A program made the translations under genes and the position numbers. Source: Tissierella creatinophila DSM 6911 (lineage in GTDB: Bacteria; Bacillota; Clostridia; Tissierellales; Tissierellaceae). From it: a stretch of 64,000 bases of DNA. The stretch is from contig NZ_LTDM01000022.1 in NCBI RefSeq assembly GCF_001940565.1, positions 62,001 through 126,000 on the forward strand. The letters run 5' to 3'. This document shows, one piece after another, positions 26,181 through 35,184 of the stretch. Under the pieces are notes generated by a model. It did no database searches. It was not told the origin of the DNA and saw nothing but the letters and a program-made list of their open reading frames with translations. Each line of letters starts with the position of its first letter. The first letter of the stretch is position 1.

Positions 26181-26990
26181 ATGAAAAAAAGATTATTTAA
26201 CATATTGGTATTATCACTTGTAGGACTATTTATCTTTAGCGGTTGTTCATCAAAAAAAGATACATTTAAAGTAGGGCTTGAAGCAGGATATGCTCCATTT
26301 AACTGGACACAACTTGATGATTCAAATGGAGGAGTTCAAATACAAGGTTCAAAAGAATTTGCTGGAGGATATGATGTTCAGATAGCTAAAAAAATAGCAG
26401 AGGGACTAGGCAAGGAACTTGTAATTGTAAAGACAGACTGGGATGGACTTCTTCCATCAGTTAACTCAGGAACAGTGGACGCTATAATAGCCGGTATGAG
26501 CCCAACAGCTGACAGAAGAAAGCAGGTAGACTTCTCTGACGGCTACTATACTTCAGACCTTGTAATGGTAGTTAAAAAAGGTGGGCCATATGAAGCAGCT
26601 AAAAAACTAGAAGACTTTAAAGGAGCAAAAGTTACAGGACAGCTTAACACTTTTCACTATACTGTGATAGATCAAATAGATGGCGTAGAAAAACAAACAG
26701 CTATGCCAGACTTTCCAGCTATGAGGGTAGCACTTGAATCTGGAATAATAGATGGATATGTATCTGAAAGGCCAGAAGGACTAAGTGCTTCTGCTGCAAA
26801 TGATAAATTTTATATGGTAGAGTTTGAAGATGGATTTGAAGCATCAGTTGATGATAGATCTATTGCTGTAGGACTTAAAAAAGGAAGTAAACTTACTAAA
26901 GAAGTAAATAAAGCTTTAAAAGATATTTCAGAAGAAGAAAGACAACAAATTATGGAGGATGCAATTAAAAATCAGCCAGCGGCTAATTAG
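26181..26990 (+). CDS. amino-acid ABC transporter substrate-binding lipoprotein, probably lysine
   Basis: A 269-residue family 3 solute-binding protein. The signal peptide ends in the lipobox FSGC, with Cys22 as the lipid-anchored residue. The mature part starts FKVGLEAGYAPFNW and includes GTVDAIIAGMSPTADRRKQVDFSDGYY, typical of polar amino-acid binders. It sits directly after a lysine riboswitch and is followed by permease and ATPase genes. The ligand is therefore probably lysine; the sequence alone does not decide it. Confidence 0.9.
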   Translation: MKKRLFNILVLSLVGLFIFSGCSSKKDTFKVGLEAGYAPFNWTQLDDSNGGVQIQGSKEFAGGYDVQIAKKIAEGLGKELVIVKTDWDGLLPSVNSGTVDAIIAGMSPTADRRKQVDFSDGYYTSDLVMVVKKGGPYEAAKKLEDFKGAKVTGQLNTFHYTVIDQIDGVEKQTAMPDFPAMRVALESGIIDGYVSERPEGLSASAANDKFYMVEFEDGFEASVDDRSIAVGLKKGSKLTKEVNKALKDISEEERQQIMEDAIKNQPAAN

Positions 26991-27014
26991 TAGCAATTTA
27001 AGGAGAGAAAATTA

Positions 27015-27740
27015 ATGAGTTTTGAAGTAATGAAAGATATATTTATAAAAAACTGGCCCTTCTTTTTAAGAGGGGCTGGGATTACGCTTTGGATATCTAT
27101 TATAGGAACCATAATAGGTGCTATAATAGGGCTTTTAGTAGGTGTAGTAAGAACAACACCAATACCAGAGAGTGGAGCTAAGAGAACAGTTCTAAAAGTA
27201 TCAGATAGACTCCTTGATATGTATATAGGATTTTTTAGAGGTACACCTATGATGGTTCAGGCTATGGTAATATATTATGGAGTTGCATCCCAATTTGGAG
27301 TAGAGATAAATAGAATATATGCAGCTATATTTATAGTTTCTATAAATACTGGTGCATATATGGCAGAGATCGTAAGAGGTGGAATCAACTCTGTAGATAA
27401 GGGACAGTTTGAAGCAGCCCATGCTATAGGAATGAATCATGTTACTACTATGAAAGAGATAATACTTCCACAAGTAATAAGAAATATACTTCCAGCTACG
27501 GGCAATGAATTTGTAGTAAATATAAAAGATACTTCTATGCTTAGTGTTATAAGTGTTACAGAACTTTTTTTCCAAACAAGGTCTATTGCTGGAAGTACAT
27601 TTAGGTTTTATGAACCATTTTTAATAACAAGTTTTATCTACCTTATAATGACTCTTACTGTTACTAAGATTCTTAGAATGTTTGAAGATAGATTAGCAGG
27701 AAGCAAAACTTATGATATGGTAGAAGAGACTATGGAATAG
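27015..27740 (+). CDS. amino-acid ABC transporter permease (HisM/GlnP family)
   Basis: A 241-residue membrane protein with about five hydrophobic segments. It has the [10 protein letters not shown] motif and the coupling-helix (EAA) segment [29 protein letters not shown]. It forms the channel of the riboswitch-controlled lysine-type importer, 24 bases after the binding-protein gene. A single permease gene implies a homodimer. Confidence 0.92.
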   Translation: MSFEVMKDIFIKNWPFFLRGAGITLWISIIGTIIGAIIGLLVGVVRTTPIPESGAKRTVLKVSDRLLDMYIGFFRGTPMMVQAMVIYYGVASQFGVEINRIYAAIFIVSINTGAYMAEIVRGGINSVDKGQFEAAHAIGMNHVTTMKEIILPQVIRNILPATGNEFVVNIKDTSMLSVISVTELFFQTRSIAGSTFRFYEPFLITSFIYLIMTLTVTKILRMFEDRLAGSKTYDMVEETME

Positions 27741-27763
27741 AAAATGGACGAAAGGATAGAAAT

Positions 27764-28498
27764 ATGGAAAAAATAATTGATATAAATCATTTAAAAAAGA
27801 GTTATGGAGAGAATGAAGTTTTAAAAGATATAGACTTCTATGTAAATAAAGGTGAAGTAGTTTCTATAATAGGATCATCTGGTTCTGGTAAATCTACGCT
27901 GCTTAGATGTATAAATTTACTTGAAAGGCCAAATGGTGGGGAGATAATCTATAGAGGTGAAAATGTCTTAAATAGCAGACAAGATATAAATAAATATAGA
28001 ACTCATCTTGGAATGGTATTTCAAAACTTTAATCTTTTTAATACCTTAAACGTACTTGAAAACTGTACAGTAGGACAGATAAAGGTGTTAAAAAAAGGAA
28101 AAGAAGAGGCAAAGGAGATAGCCCTACACAATCTAAAGATTGTAGGAATGGAAAAGTATATAAATGCAAGACCAGAGCAACTTTCAGGTGGACAAAAACA
28201 AAGGGTTGCAATAGCAAGAGCCCTTTCTATGGAACCGGATGTACTCCTATTTGATGAACCAACATCAGCACTTGACCCTGAAACTATAGGAGAAGTATTA
28301 AAGGTTATGAAAGAATTAGCTAAAACTGGAATTACAATGATCTTAGTAACTCACGAGATGGAGTTTGCAAGAGATGTGTCAGATAGAGTTATATTTATGG
28401 ACAATGGAGTTATAAGAGAAGAAGGAACGCCAGAACAAATCTTCAACAATCCAAAAGAAGAAAGAACAAAAGAATTCTTAAAAAGATTTTTAGCTTAG
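27764..28498 (+). CDS. amino-acid ABC transporter ATPase (GlnQ/HisP family)
   Basis: A 244-residue ATPase with Walker [11 protein letters not shown]-loop FQNFNLF, signature LSGGQKQR, Walker [15 protein letters not shown] and switch histidine VTHEM. It powers the upstream binding protein and permease. The operon ends here with a terminator. Confidence 0.95.
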   Translation: MEKIIDINHLKKSYGENEVLKDIDFYVNKGEVVSIIGSSGSGKSTLLRCINLLERPNGGEIIYRGENVLNSRQDINKYRTHLGMVFQNFNLFNTLNVLENCTVGQIKVLKKGKEEAKEIALHNLKIVGMEKYINARPEQLSGGQKQRVAIARALSMEPDVLLFDEPTSALDPETIGEVLKVMKELAKTGITMILVTHEMEFARDVSDRVIFMDNGVIREEGTPEQIFNNPKEERTKEFLKRFLA

Positions 28499-28530
28499 AA
28501 GGATAGGGTAACCTATTCTTTTTTATTTTA
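28499..28530 (+). terminator. terminator of the lysine-type ABC operon
   Basis: Arms AAGGATAGG (28499-28507) and CCTATTCTT (28512-28520), with one G-U pair, followed by a T-rich run. Confidence 0.7.
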
Positions 28531-28534
28531 TCAT

Positions 28535-28560
28535 TAAATTTTCTTATAAAGTGTCGATAT
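28535..28560 (+). promoter_or_regulatory. candidate sigma-28 (FliA/SigD) promoter of the chemoreceptor gene
   Basis: TAAA (28535-28538), 15 bases, TCGATAT (28554-28560), one base from the CCGATAT core. It precedes a chemoreceptor, the expected class of target. The -10 half lies inside an imperfect palindrome (GTGTC...GACAC, about 28551-28577). Confidence 0.55.
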
Positions 28561-28598
28561 ATGTAATATATAGACACAAAAAGAAAGGATGACAAAAG

Positions 28599-30647
28599 AT
28601 GAAGTTGAAAAACAAGATTGTTCTTTTTACAGTACTCTTATGTATAGTTACTATAGTTTCTATGTCACTTATAAACTATGGTCTGTCTATAAGAGCACTG
28701 GAAAGAGAAGTAGATGAAAAGACTGAAATTGGAATTATAGTTATATCTAAAGAGTTTGATAAATGGCTGGGGAAAGAAAAGACTAATTTAGGTGAACTAA
28801 TAGGAGGAATGACAGTAGCTAATAATTTTGAATTAAAGTATGCTAGAGACTATCTCGCAGCAGCAAAGGAAAGAAATGATGGGACAAACTATTACATATA
28901 CTTTACTGATGGAGAGTTTATTCATCAAAATGTACCAGAGGATTATAATCCTTCAGAAAAAGATTGGTATAAGAATGCAAAGGAAACAGAGGACTTTTAT
29001 GTAACTGAGCCATATATCGATAGAGACACTGGCGGAATTGTAGTTTCAATTTCAAAAGCATTTAAAACAAAAGAAGGACGAGCAGGAGTTATAGGTGTAG
29101 ATATAGATTTAAATCATATAAATGAATATATTGAAAATGTAAATTTAAGTAATGGTTCATATGCATTTTTAATGGATGGAAATGGAAATATAATAAGTCA
29201 TGCAAATAAAGACTTTAATCCAACAACAGAAAAGATTAAAAATGTAAAAGAACTAGCAGATGGAAAATTAGTTAAAATAATGAACTTAAAAGAAAGAAAA
29301 ATAAAAGATAGAATTTTCAAAGACTATGATGGAGTAGAAAAGCTATTATTTTTTAATGATATGAGAGAAACTAACTGGAGAGTTGGTACTGCAGTCTCTT
29401 TAAATGATAGTCTTGGAATTGTTAATAATGTATTAAAGGCCACTATTATAACTGCGGTTATAATACTTATAATAGCTGGAGGTTTATCTTATATTATAGC
29501 TAATACTATTGCAAAACCTATAACTCGGGCAAGCCTTATAGCAGGGAATATTGGGAAATTAGATTTAACAGATAAGATAGATGAAGAAAGCTTGGCTCGA
29601 AAAGATGAGATAGGAGTTTTAGCAAGAGCATTTAAGAATGTAATAGATAAACTAAGTATATTTATAAACGAATTACAAGACTCAATAGATACAAATGAAG
29701 ATTCATTTATTAAGTCAAGTGAGAAACTTAAATTTTTATTAAACGAAGCAGAAGATACATCGGCAACTACAGAAGAGCTATCTGCTGGTATGCAAGAGAC
29801 CGCAGCTAGTGCCATGACTCTTGATGAATCAACTCGTGAGGTAAATAATGCTGTTTCAGACTTTACCCACAAGATGGAAGAGGGTTCTATTACTTCAGGT
29901 AAGATAAGTGAAAAAGCAGATGATTTAAGTGCAAAACTTATAGAGGCACAGGATCATACATTTGAAGTTTATTCTAGCACAAAAGAAGAAATAGAGGCGG
30001 CAGTTGAATCTGCAAAAGAAGTAAATAAGATAGATATACTTTCAAATACAATTCTTGCAATATCAGAACAGACAAGCCTTTTATCCTTAAATGCAGCAAT
30101 AGAAGCAGCAAGGGCAGGAGAAGCTGGACGAGGATTTGCAGTTGTAGCAGATGAGATAAGAAAATTAGCTGAAAACTCAAATTCAACTGTTGGAGAAATT
30201 CAATCAGTAACTAAAGGAGTTACTTCTGTTGTAAACAAACTAGTTACAAGTGTTAATGGTCTAGTAAATTTTTTAGAAGAAAATGTAATAAGAGACTATG
30301 AGATGATAGTGGATGTAACAGAAGAATATAAAGAAGATGGAATAAGATTAAACAATATAATATCAGATTTATCTGCAACGGCAGAAGAACTTGAAGCTAC
30401 TTTAAGCGAAACATTTAACACAATAAATGATATCTCAGTAACAGTGGAAGAATCTACAACAGCAACTACAAGTATAGCAGAGAAAAACTTGAATATAGTA
30501 GAAACTGTAGCAAATATAAATGAGATAATGGATACAAATAGAAAGATTTCACAAAAACTTCAAAATATAATTTCAGAAGTAAAACTATCTAAAGATAATG
30601 AAGAAGAAGTAAAAGAAAATAAAGAGCCTAAAAAAAGTTTAGCTTAA
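28599..30647 (+). CDS. methyl-accepting chemotaxis protein with dCache sensor
   Basis: A 682-residue chemoreceptor. The first membrane helix is at about residues 7-28, then an extracellular double-Cache domain to about 275. A second helix (~276-300), a HAMP segment starting at [12 protein letters not shown], and a signalling domain follow, with its tip at [41 protein letters not shown]. The Cache region has [12 protein letters not shown]...YVTEPYID, similar to amino-acid-binding Cache domains but with Lys where an Arg is usual, so the ligand is uncertain. It follows a lysine-type importer but has its own promoter. No CheW-binding fusion is seen. Confidence 0.93.
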   Translation: MKLKNKIVLFTVLLCIVTIVSMSLINYGLSIRALEREVDEKTEIGIIVISKEFDKWLGKEKTNLGELIGGMTVANNFELKYARDYLAAAKERNDGTNYYIYFTDGEFIHQNVPEDYNPSEKDWYKNAKETEDFYVTEPYIDRDTGGIVVSISKAFKTKEGRAGVIGVDIDLNHINEYIENVNLSNGSYAFLMDGNGNIISHANKDFNPTTEKIKNVKELADGKLVKIMNLKERKIKDRIFKDYDGVEKLLFFNDMRETNWRVGTAVSLNDSLGIVNNVLKATIITAVIILIIAGGLSYIIANTIAKPITRASLIAGNIGKLDLTDKIDEESLARKDEIGVLARAFKNVIDKLSIFINELQDSIDTNEDSFIKSSEKLKFLLNEAEDTSATTEELSAGMQETAASAMTLDESTREVNNAVSDFTHKMEEGSITSGKISEKADDLSAKLIEAQDHTFEVYSSTKEEIEAAVESAKEVNKIDILSNTILAISEQTSLLSLNAAIEAARAGEAGRGFAVVADEIRKLAENSNSTVGEIQSVTKGVTSVVNKLVTSVNGLVNFLEENVIRDYEMIVDVTEEYKEDGIRLNNIISDLSATAEELEATLSETFNTINDISVTVEESTTATTSIAEKNLNIVETVANINEIMDTNRKISQKLQNIISEVKLSKDNEEEVKENKEPKKSLA

Positions 30648-30654
30648 AAAATAG

Positions 30655-30690
30655 AGGATGAATCTTTTAGGGAATTCATCCTTTATTTTG
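30655..30690 (+). terminator. terminator after the chemoreceptor gene
   Basis: 9-base arms AGGATGAAT (30655-30663) and ATTCATCCT (30674-30682), then a T-rich tail. Confidence 0.7.
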
Positions 30691-30748
30691 TGGAAGACTA
30701 AGTAATCATATGATATGATAGTTTTAAGAAAATTTGAGGAGGAAAAAA

Positions 30749-31450
30749 ATGAGTACACCACATATTAATGCAAAAAAAGGAGATATAGCTGAAACAATAC
30801 TTCTTCCTGGAGATCCACTAAGAGCTAAGTTTATAGCTGAAACTTATTTAGAGGATGTAGTTAGATTTAATGAAGTAAGAAATATGTTTGGATATACTGG
30901 AACTTATAAAGGAAAAAAGATATCTGTAATGGGTACTGGCATGGGAGTGCCTTCTATAGGGATATATTCTTATGAATTAATCCATGAATTCGGAGTAAAA
31001 AATCTTATAAGAATAGGATCATGCGGAGCGTACAATAAAGATTTAGAACTATATGATATAATCCTTGGGATGGGAGCTAGTACAAACTCAAACTTTGCCA
31101 ATCAATATAATCTTCCAGGGACTTTTTCTGCCATTGCTTCATGGGATCTACTTTATAAAGCAAAAAAGGTTGCAGAAGAAAAGAAAATAGATGTAAAGGT
31201 TGGAAATATACTTACAAGTGATGTATTTTATAATGATACACCAAATGTATATGAAAAATGGGAAAAGATGGGCATCCTAGCTGTAGAAATGGAAGCATAT
31301 GCACTATACTGCAATGCAGTAGCCGCAGGGGTAAATGCACTTACGATTCTTACAGTATCAGACTCTCTAGTAAAAAAGATGGAAACGACAGCAACTGAGC
31401 GAGAAAAGAGCTTTACACAGATGATGGAAATAGCACTTGAACTAGCTTAA
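30749..31450 (+). CDS. deoD: purine-nucleoside phosphorylase
   Basis: A 233-residue protein of the hexameric PNP/UDP family. It starts MSTPHINAKKGDIAETILLPGDPLRA and has GTGMGVPSIGIYSYELI, RIGSCGA, VEMEAYALY and ILTVSD. It cleaves purine (deoxy)nucleosides with phosphate. The start at 30749 is chosen because GAGGAGG lies at 30736-30742; the longer frame from a TTG at 30734 overlaps that site. deoC lies 700 bases downstream but on its own unit, and the nucleoside importer is at 56.8 kb. Confidence 0.95.
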   Translation: MSTPHINAKKGDIAETILLPGDPLRAKFIAETYLEDVVRFNEVRNMFGYTGTYKGKKISVMGTGMGVPSIGIYSYELIHEFGVKNLIRIGSCGAYNKDLELYDIILGMGASTNSNFANQYNLPGTFSAIASWDLLYKAKKVAEEKKIDVKVGNILTSDVFYNDTPNVYEKWEKMGILAVEMEAYALYCNAVAAGVNALTILTVSDSLVKKMETTATEREKSFTQMMEIALELA

Positions 31451-31468
31451 AAATATAGGCTAAAAATT

Positions 31469-31510
31469 CCTCGTATATAAGATTAAATATCGCACACAAT
31501 ATATACGAGG
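31469..31510 (+). promoter_or_regulatory. hairpin that covers the spore-protein ribosome binding site
   Basis: Perfect 11-base arms: CCTCGTATATA at 31469-31479 and TATATACGAGG at 31500-31510, with a 20-base loop. The right arm contains the GAGG of the ribosome binding site for the small gene starting at 31519. If transcribed, it could block translation. It may instead be an operator. Confidence 0.55.
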
Positions 31511-31518
31511 TGAGATAT

Positions 31519-31704
31519 TTGAAAAAAGATAAAAGAAATTCAAGAGAAACAGATGATATTGACAGCCTTATAAAAGCTATGAATTATGAACTTGCAGGTG
31601 AAATTGGAGTAATAAGTCCAGAAGATATGAATAGAAATAAACAAGTTCCAAAGACAGAAATTAAAAGAGGAAGAAAAGATTCAAATTTAAAAAAGAAGAG
31701 ATAG
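31519..31704 (+). CDS. probable small acid-soluble spore protein, alpha/beta type
   Basis: A 61-residue basic protein. The MNYELAGEIGV segment resembles the first conserved helix of alpha/beta-type small acid-soluble spore proteins (MKYEIA-x-E-x-GV), which coat and protect spore DNA. The C-terminal conserved half (GG-x-x-x-KRLV) is not evident and is replaced by a Lys/Arg-rich tail, so the match is partial. The TTG at 31519 is chosen, 5 bases after GAGGTGA; a GTG at 31510 lies inside that site. A terminator follows. It could be another small basic protein. Confidence 0.5.
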   Translation: MKKDKRNSRETDDIDSLIKAMNYELAGEIGVISPEDMNRNKQVPKTEIKRGRKDSNLKKKR

Positions 31705-31707
31705 ATT

Positions 31708-31746
31708 AAAAGCCTAGTTACAGCTATTTTGTAACTAGGTTTTTAA
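31708..31746 (+). terminator. terminator after the small spore-type gene
   Basis: Arms CCTAGTTAC (31713-31721) and GTAACTAGG (31731-31739) with flanking A and T runs. Confidence 0.8.
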
Positions 31747-31775
31747 ATTTTTAGATTCTTTAGGGAATTAAGGGA

Positions 31776-31828
31776 AGAATTCTCCATATTTCAATGGGAA
31801 TTTCAATGGGAGATGAATTCCTTATTTC
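31776..31828. repeat. tandem 12-bp direct repeat within an imperfect inverted repeat
   Basis: ATTTCAATGGGA occurs twice in a row (31788-31799 and 31800-31811), flanked by GAATTC-containing arms that can pair. It lies in the 453-base gap before deoC. It has no match to a known element that I recognise. Confidence 0.4.
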
Positions 31829-31964
31829 TTGATTTAGCATATATCTCATATATCAATATATTCGCTATTAGTTGTGTTTTACTAATAAACTGGGTATAAT
31901 ATACATATTAATAATAAATATATCTAAAGATAAAAAATTCATTATTAAAGTTATAGTATAATCT

Positions 31965-32136
31965 AAGGAGAAAAGGAATATAACTTCTAAGACAAAAGGA
32001 AAATTATAGTAGTCAAGTAAGTTCAATTGCACCAATAGTAAATAAAGATAATACTACTAAAACAAAAATAAAATATATAGGCTTATATATTGATAATAAT
32101 ATATTATTTGATGTAGATAGTATAAAAACTAAATAA
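31965..32136 (+). pseudogene. possible decayed small gene upstream of deoC
   Basis: After a TATAAT-like box and AAGGAG (about 31965-31972) there is no ATG. One frame is open from about 31990 to a TAA at 32134-32136 and would encode a plausible C-terminus (...KYIGLYIDNNILFDVDSIKTK), but its start and first part are broken by stops and a frame change. It may be a remnant or chance. Nothing else is visible in 31830-32157 apart from AT-rich DNA. Confidence 0.25.
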
Positions 32137-32157
32137 TAATAAAAAGGAGACAAGTAT

Positions 32158-32814
32158 ATGCAAATATCCAAACTAATAGATCACACTATATTAAAACCTG
32201 ATGCAACAGAATTAGAAGTAAAGAAAATCTGTGATGAGGCTAAGGAATATAGTTTTAAGTCAGTGTGTGTTAATTCTACTTACGTTAAATATGTAAGTGA
32301 ACAGTTAAAGGGAAGTGATGTATTAACCTGTTCAGTAGTGGGCTTTCCTTTGGGAGCTATGCCAACTGAAGTTAAATCATATGAAACTGATATGGCTATA
32401 AAAAATGGTGCTGATGAAATAGACATGGTTATAAATATTGGTGAATTAAAAGATAAAAAGTATGATCATGTTTTAAAAGATATCAAATCAGTAGTAGAAG
32501 CAGCAAAAGGCAAGACTGTAAAGGTGATTATAGAGACTTGTTTATTAGAAGATGAAGAAAAAGTTAAAGCTTGCGAGTTATCAGTTGAAGCAAGTGCTCA
32601 CTATGTTAAAACATCAACAGGGTTTTCAACAGGCGGAGCTACAGAAGATGATGTTAAACTGATGAGAAAAGTAGTTGGAGATAAATTAGGAGTTAAAGCC
32701 TCTGGTGGAGTAAGAAGTTTAAAAGATGCTCAAAAGATGATTAAAGCTGGTGCATCTAGAATAGGAGCTAGCTCAGGGGTAAGTATAGTTTTGGAAGAAC
32801 AAAGTAAAAATTAA
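32158..32814 (+). CDS. deoC: deoxyribose-phosphate aldolase
   Basis: A 218-residue TIM-barrel enzyme with [11 protein letters not shown] at the N-terminus, [11 protein letters not shown], the Schiff-base Lys151 in [14 protein letters not shown], and [10 protein letters not shown]. It splits deoxyribose-5-phosphate to glyceraldehyde-3-phosphate and acetaldehyde, completing deoxynucleoside breakdown begun by DeoD. AAAGGAGA lies before the ATG. It is a single gene followed by a terminator; no phosphopentomutase (deoB) is in the window. Confidence 0.96.
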   Translation: MQISKLIDHTILKPDATELEVKKICDEAKEYSFKSVCVNSTYVKYVSEQLKGSDVLTCSVVGFPLGAMPTEVKSYETDMAIKNGADEIDMVINIGELKDKKYDHVLKDIKSVVEAAKGKTVKVIIETCLLEDEEKVKACELSVEASAHYVKTSTGFSTGGATEDDVKLMRKVVGDKLGVKASGGVRSLKDAQKMIKAGASRIGASSGVSIVLEEQSKN

Positions 32815-32821
32815 CAAGATC

Positions 32822-32862
32822 AAACCCTAGGTATAAGCATTTGTGCCTAGGGTTTATTTTTT
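32822..32862 (+). terminator. terminator after deoC
   Basis: Arms AAACCCTAGG (32822-32831) and CCTAGGGTTT (32846-32855), followed by a T run. Confidence 0.85.
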
Positions 32863-32962
32863 TCTTCTATATAATAAAATAAATCCAAAAGAAATAATAA
32901 AAGAGATTAAAAAAATTAGTAAAATAGGGGATAAATAGAGATTATTTTAAATTACCATCAAA

Positions 32963-33868
32963 TTAATCTTTATTTATCATCTCATAGAGTTTAATAGTAT
33001 CTTCTATCTGTTTATTATTTGGATTGTTAAGATCTTTTAATTCCGCTCCCATAACTATTCCAATATATTCCACATCATCTTTTATAGCAAGGGTTGCCCA
33101 ACATTGTCCTGCTTCATAAGTTGTCCCAGATTTACCACCTATTATCTTAAAACTATTTTGAGATAATCCATGAAGTTTTGAAAGCACAGTAGATTTGAGT
33201 GAAATCCCCTGTGGATGGTCCAAGGTAGAAGTGGTTTTGAAAGTTTCTTTGGTAAATATGGCACGAAAATGTCCATTATCTAGAGTATAATCTAAAAGTT
33301 TTGCCATATCATAGGCAGTAGTATACTGATTTTTATCATGAAGTCCTTCTGGATTGGTAAAATGAGTATTTTTGAGCCTAAGTTCAGCTGCCTTTTTGTT
33401 CATAAGATTGACAAAATCTTCGACACTCCCTGCAATATTAATAGCTAAGGAGTTGGCAGCTTCCCCACCAGAACTTAATATAGTTCCATAAAGCAAATCC
33501 CTATATGTAGTTTGTTCATTCCCATAAAACCCTGCCATTGAAGCGTTATTACTGACCATTTCCCTGTATGTATTTATATCTATTGGAGCAATAGCTGACA
33601 AATCATCTATATTTTCTAATGCTACTATGGTTGTCATAATTTTAGTTAAAGATGCAGGATAGGCTTTTGATTTATAATTTTTCTTAGCTACTTCACTTTT
33701 ATCTTTACGGTTTAATACATATATGTATTTACTATTATAGTTCTCGTTAATAGAGTTTTGACTAAATACATTAATATCACCATTATATTTTTCCTTTACA
33801 AATAAAAGCCCAAATATTAAAAATGTAGTAAAAACAACTATTTTTATAAATTTAAAAAGTTTTTTCAT
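32963..33868 (-). CDS. D-alanyl-D-alanine carboxypeptidase, serine peptidase S11 family
   Basis: A 301-residue protein with an N-terminal membrane or signal segment (about 10-24). Catalytic motifs are SLTK (Ser73, Lys76), SGG in LSSGGEAANSLA (in the place of the usual SxN) and KSG in IGGKSGTTYEAGQ. It trims the terminal D-Ala of peptidoglycan stem peptides outside the cell. It is shorter than DacA/DacF because the C-terminal beta domain is missing. A GGGGGATG site precedes the start. It is a minus-strand single gene among plus-strand genes. Confidence 0.88.
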   Translation of the reverse strand: MKKLFKFIKIVVFTTFLIFGLLFVKEKYNGDINVFSQNSINENYNSKYIYVLNRKDKSEVAKKNYKSKAYPASLTKIMTTIVALENIDDLSAIAPIDINTYREMVSNNASMAGFYGNEQTTYRDLLYGTILSSGGEAANSLAINIAGSVEDFVNLMNKKAAELRLKNTHFTNPEGLHDKNQYTTAYDMAKLLDYTLDNGHFRAIFTKETFKTTSTLDHPQGISLKSTVLSKLHGLSQNSFKIIGGKSGTTYEAGQCWATLAIKDDVEYIGIVMGAELKDLNNPNNKQIEDTIKLYEMINKD

Positions 33869-34140
33869 ATTTTCATCCCCCTACAATAAATAGGTTATCT
33901 TTTTTTAAAAAAGTATTTTAGCCTTAGATACCATATTATCACAAATTAAGACATTATATTTTATTTTTTATAATAATAACAAAATGACCATTAGATAAAA
34001 GCTTGTATTAGGAAGGTAAAATAAATCTTTTCCAATCAACTTTACTGATACTTTAAATTTTAAAAAATATAAATTGAACATTTTAAAGAAAATTGGGTAT
34101 AGTATATAGTAATCAATACATAAGATAAATAAAAAAGATT

Positions 34141-34169
34141 TTGATTTAGTAGTAATTTTGATGTATAAT
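34141..34169 (+). promoter_or_regulatory. promoter of the small two-gene module
   Basis: TTGATT (34141-34146), 17 bases, TATAAT (34164-34169), 40 bases upstream of the 57-residue gene. The rest of the 341-base gap 33869-34209 is AT-rich and shows no other clear feature. Confidence 0.6.
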
Positions 34170-34209
34170 AGTATTATAATTATAGAGTATTGTAATAGGA
34201 GGAATAGAA

Positions 34210-34383
34210 ATGGCAACATCATCTTTTAATAAAGATTTTACTTTAAATACTAAAAAGGCAGTGGAGTCATTTGAGAGAATAATCTCTACTCCAACTAAGA
34301 GTATTAAAACGAATAAAAATTTATTTTCGCCTGAAAACGAAAGGCGAGGTGAGCAAAAATTAAAACAAATGTTATCTCGTTAA
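34210..34383 (+). CDS. small protein, probable antitoxin partner of a GNAT protein
   Basis: A 57-residue basic protein starting MATSSFNKDFTL, with GGAGGAAT in front of the ATG. A short strand-like start followed by a helix (KKAVESFERII) recalls ribbon-helix-helix-type antitoxins, and the C-terminus is Lys/Arg-rich. The next gene encodes a GNAT-type protein and probably starts inside this one. Small protein plus GNAT enzyme in one overlapping unit is the layout of TacA-TacT-like toxin-antitoxin pairs. I do not recognise a named family, so the antitoxin role is inference from context. Confidence 0.6.
   Translation: MATSSFNKDFTLNTKKAVESFERIISTPTKSIKTNKNLFSPENERRGEQKLKQMLSR
34346..34361 (+). promoter_or_regulatory. 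ribosome binding site that decides an ATT start
   Basis: GAGGTGAG at 34346-34353 is followed after 6 bases by ATT (34359-34361), in frame with the GNAT gene. The first in-frame ATG (34398) has no recognisable site. Confidence 0.6.
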
Positions 34384-34961
34384 AGAAATTAATAGAAATG
34401 AGTAATGAGAGAAAAGCTCATGAACTCATTTCTATTTTTGTTTGTGAAAAGGATAAAGATATTGAAAGCTTCTTAAAAGAAAAAGCAATATTATTTGAAA
34501 AGCTTGGTAAAAGTAGGACTTATATTATAATTAATGAGGATGAAGATGAGTTTAATATATTAGCTTACTTTACATTAGCAATGCAGGTGTTAAAAATACC
34601 TGAAGATTTATTGTCAGGTCGTAAGACTAAAGCCTTGGATGGATTTAGTGGGAAAATAAGAGGTGCTAAAATTACTGAATTTCCAACAATTCTTATTGGA
34701 CAAGTAGGTAAGAATGATTTACATAGAGAATTAATTTCAGGATTAGAGGTAATGGAATATTGTCTTGAAGCCATATTTAAAGGACAAGCTTTTCTTGGTG
34801 GTAGAATTGTTATGCTAGAATGTAAAGACATACCATATATAATAAATCTTTATGAAAAGTTTGGATTTCAGAAATTAGAAAGAGATTATGGGGAGGATGA
34901 ACTTCTTCAAATGATTAAAATTCTTGAAGAGGATGAAATAATAGAGCCAAAAGACTACTAA
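34359..34961 (+). CDS. GNAT-family acetyltransferase-like protein, possible toxin
   Basis: From the ATG at 34398 the product has 187 residues; from the preferred ATT at 34359 it has 200, adding a hydrophobic-basic start (KTNVISLKKLIE). The C-terminal part shows a GNAT-like end, with LGGRIVMLECKD and IINLYEKFGFQKLERDY, where the last helix and strand of the fold lie. The segment SGKIRGAKITEFPTILIGQVG is compatible with the substrate-binding core. The frame stays open back to a TGA at 34350, and a good ribosome binding site supports the ATT. Overlap with the small upstream gene suggests coupling. Toxic activity, on tRNA for example, is not proven. Confidence 0.65.
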   Translation: MKTNVISLKKLIEMSNERKAHELISIFVCEKDKDIESFLKEKAILFEKLGKSRTYIIINEDEDEFNILAYFTLAMQVLKIPEDLLSGRKTKALDGFSGKIRGAKITEFPTILIGQVGKNDLHRELISGLEVMEYCLEAIFKGQAFLGGRIVMLECKDIPYIINLYEKFGFQKLERDYGEDELLQMIKILEEDEIIEPKDY

Positions 34962-35035
34962 TAGTTTGAATATAAAATCATCAAAAATCATATTAATACC
35001 GAAATTAATAAACCATCATCAATAAAAATCATTTC

Positions 35036-35068
35036 ATGGACAAGGGGTCAGACTCCTTGTCCATTTTA
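35036..35068. repeat. REP-like hairpin with a GGGGTCAGACTCC core
   Basis: Arms ATGGACAAGG (35036-35045) and CCTTGTCCAT (35055-35064) enclose a GTCAGACT-type core. Elements with GGGGTCAGAC cores are scattered in many genomes in connection with REP-associated transposases. Here it may also end transcription of the GNAT unit. No transposase is in the window. Confidence 0.4.
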
Positions 35069-35184
35069 TGGTAAAAAATAACTTGAAGTTCTTACTTTAA
35101 TATTTTAATATAATAGGCATTTAAAGAGCAGCTATTATGGGTATAATATAAATTCAATTAAAATAAAAGGTTCGGAGGAAAGTT

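Noticed and set aside
31473..31501. Sigma-G-like promoter (GTATA-N17-CACAATA) before the spore-type gene
   Set aside because: The start of transcription would fall within the ribosome binding site, and the -10 has a mismatch; the hairpin reading is better supported.
32856..32962. Hydrophobic segment followed by RRKKK downstream of the D,D-carboxypeptidase, in another minus-strand frame
   Set aside because: It could be a decayed membrane tail, but stops separate it and a single frameshift would not join it to the gene; AT-rich DNA easily gives such segments.
34398..34961. ATG at 34398 as the start of the GNAT gene
   Set aside because: No ribosome binding site precedes it, whereas ATT at 34359 has a good one and the frame is open; kept only as an alternative.
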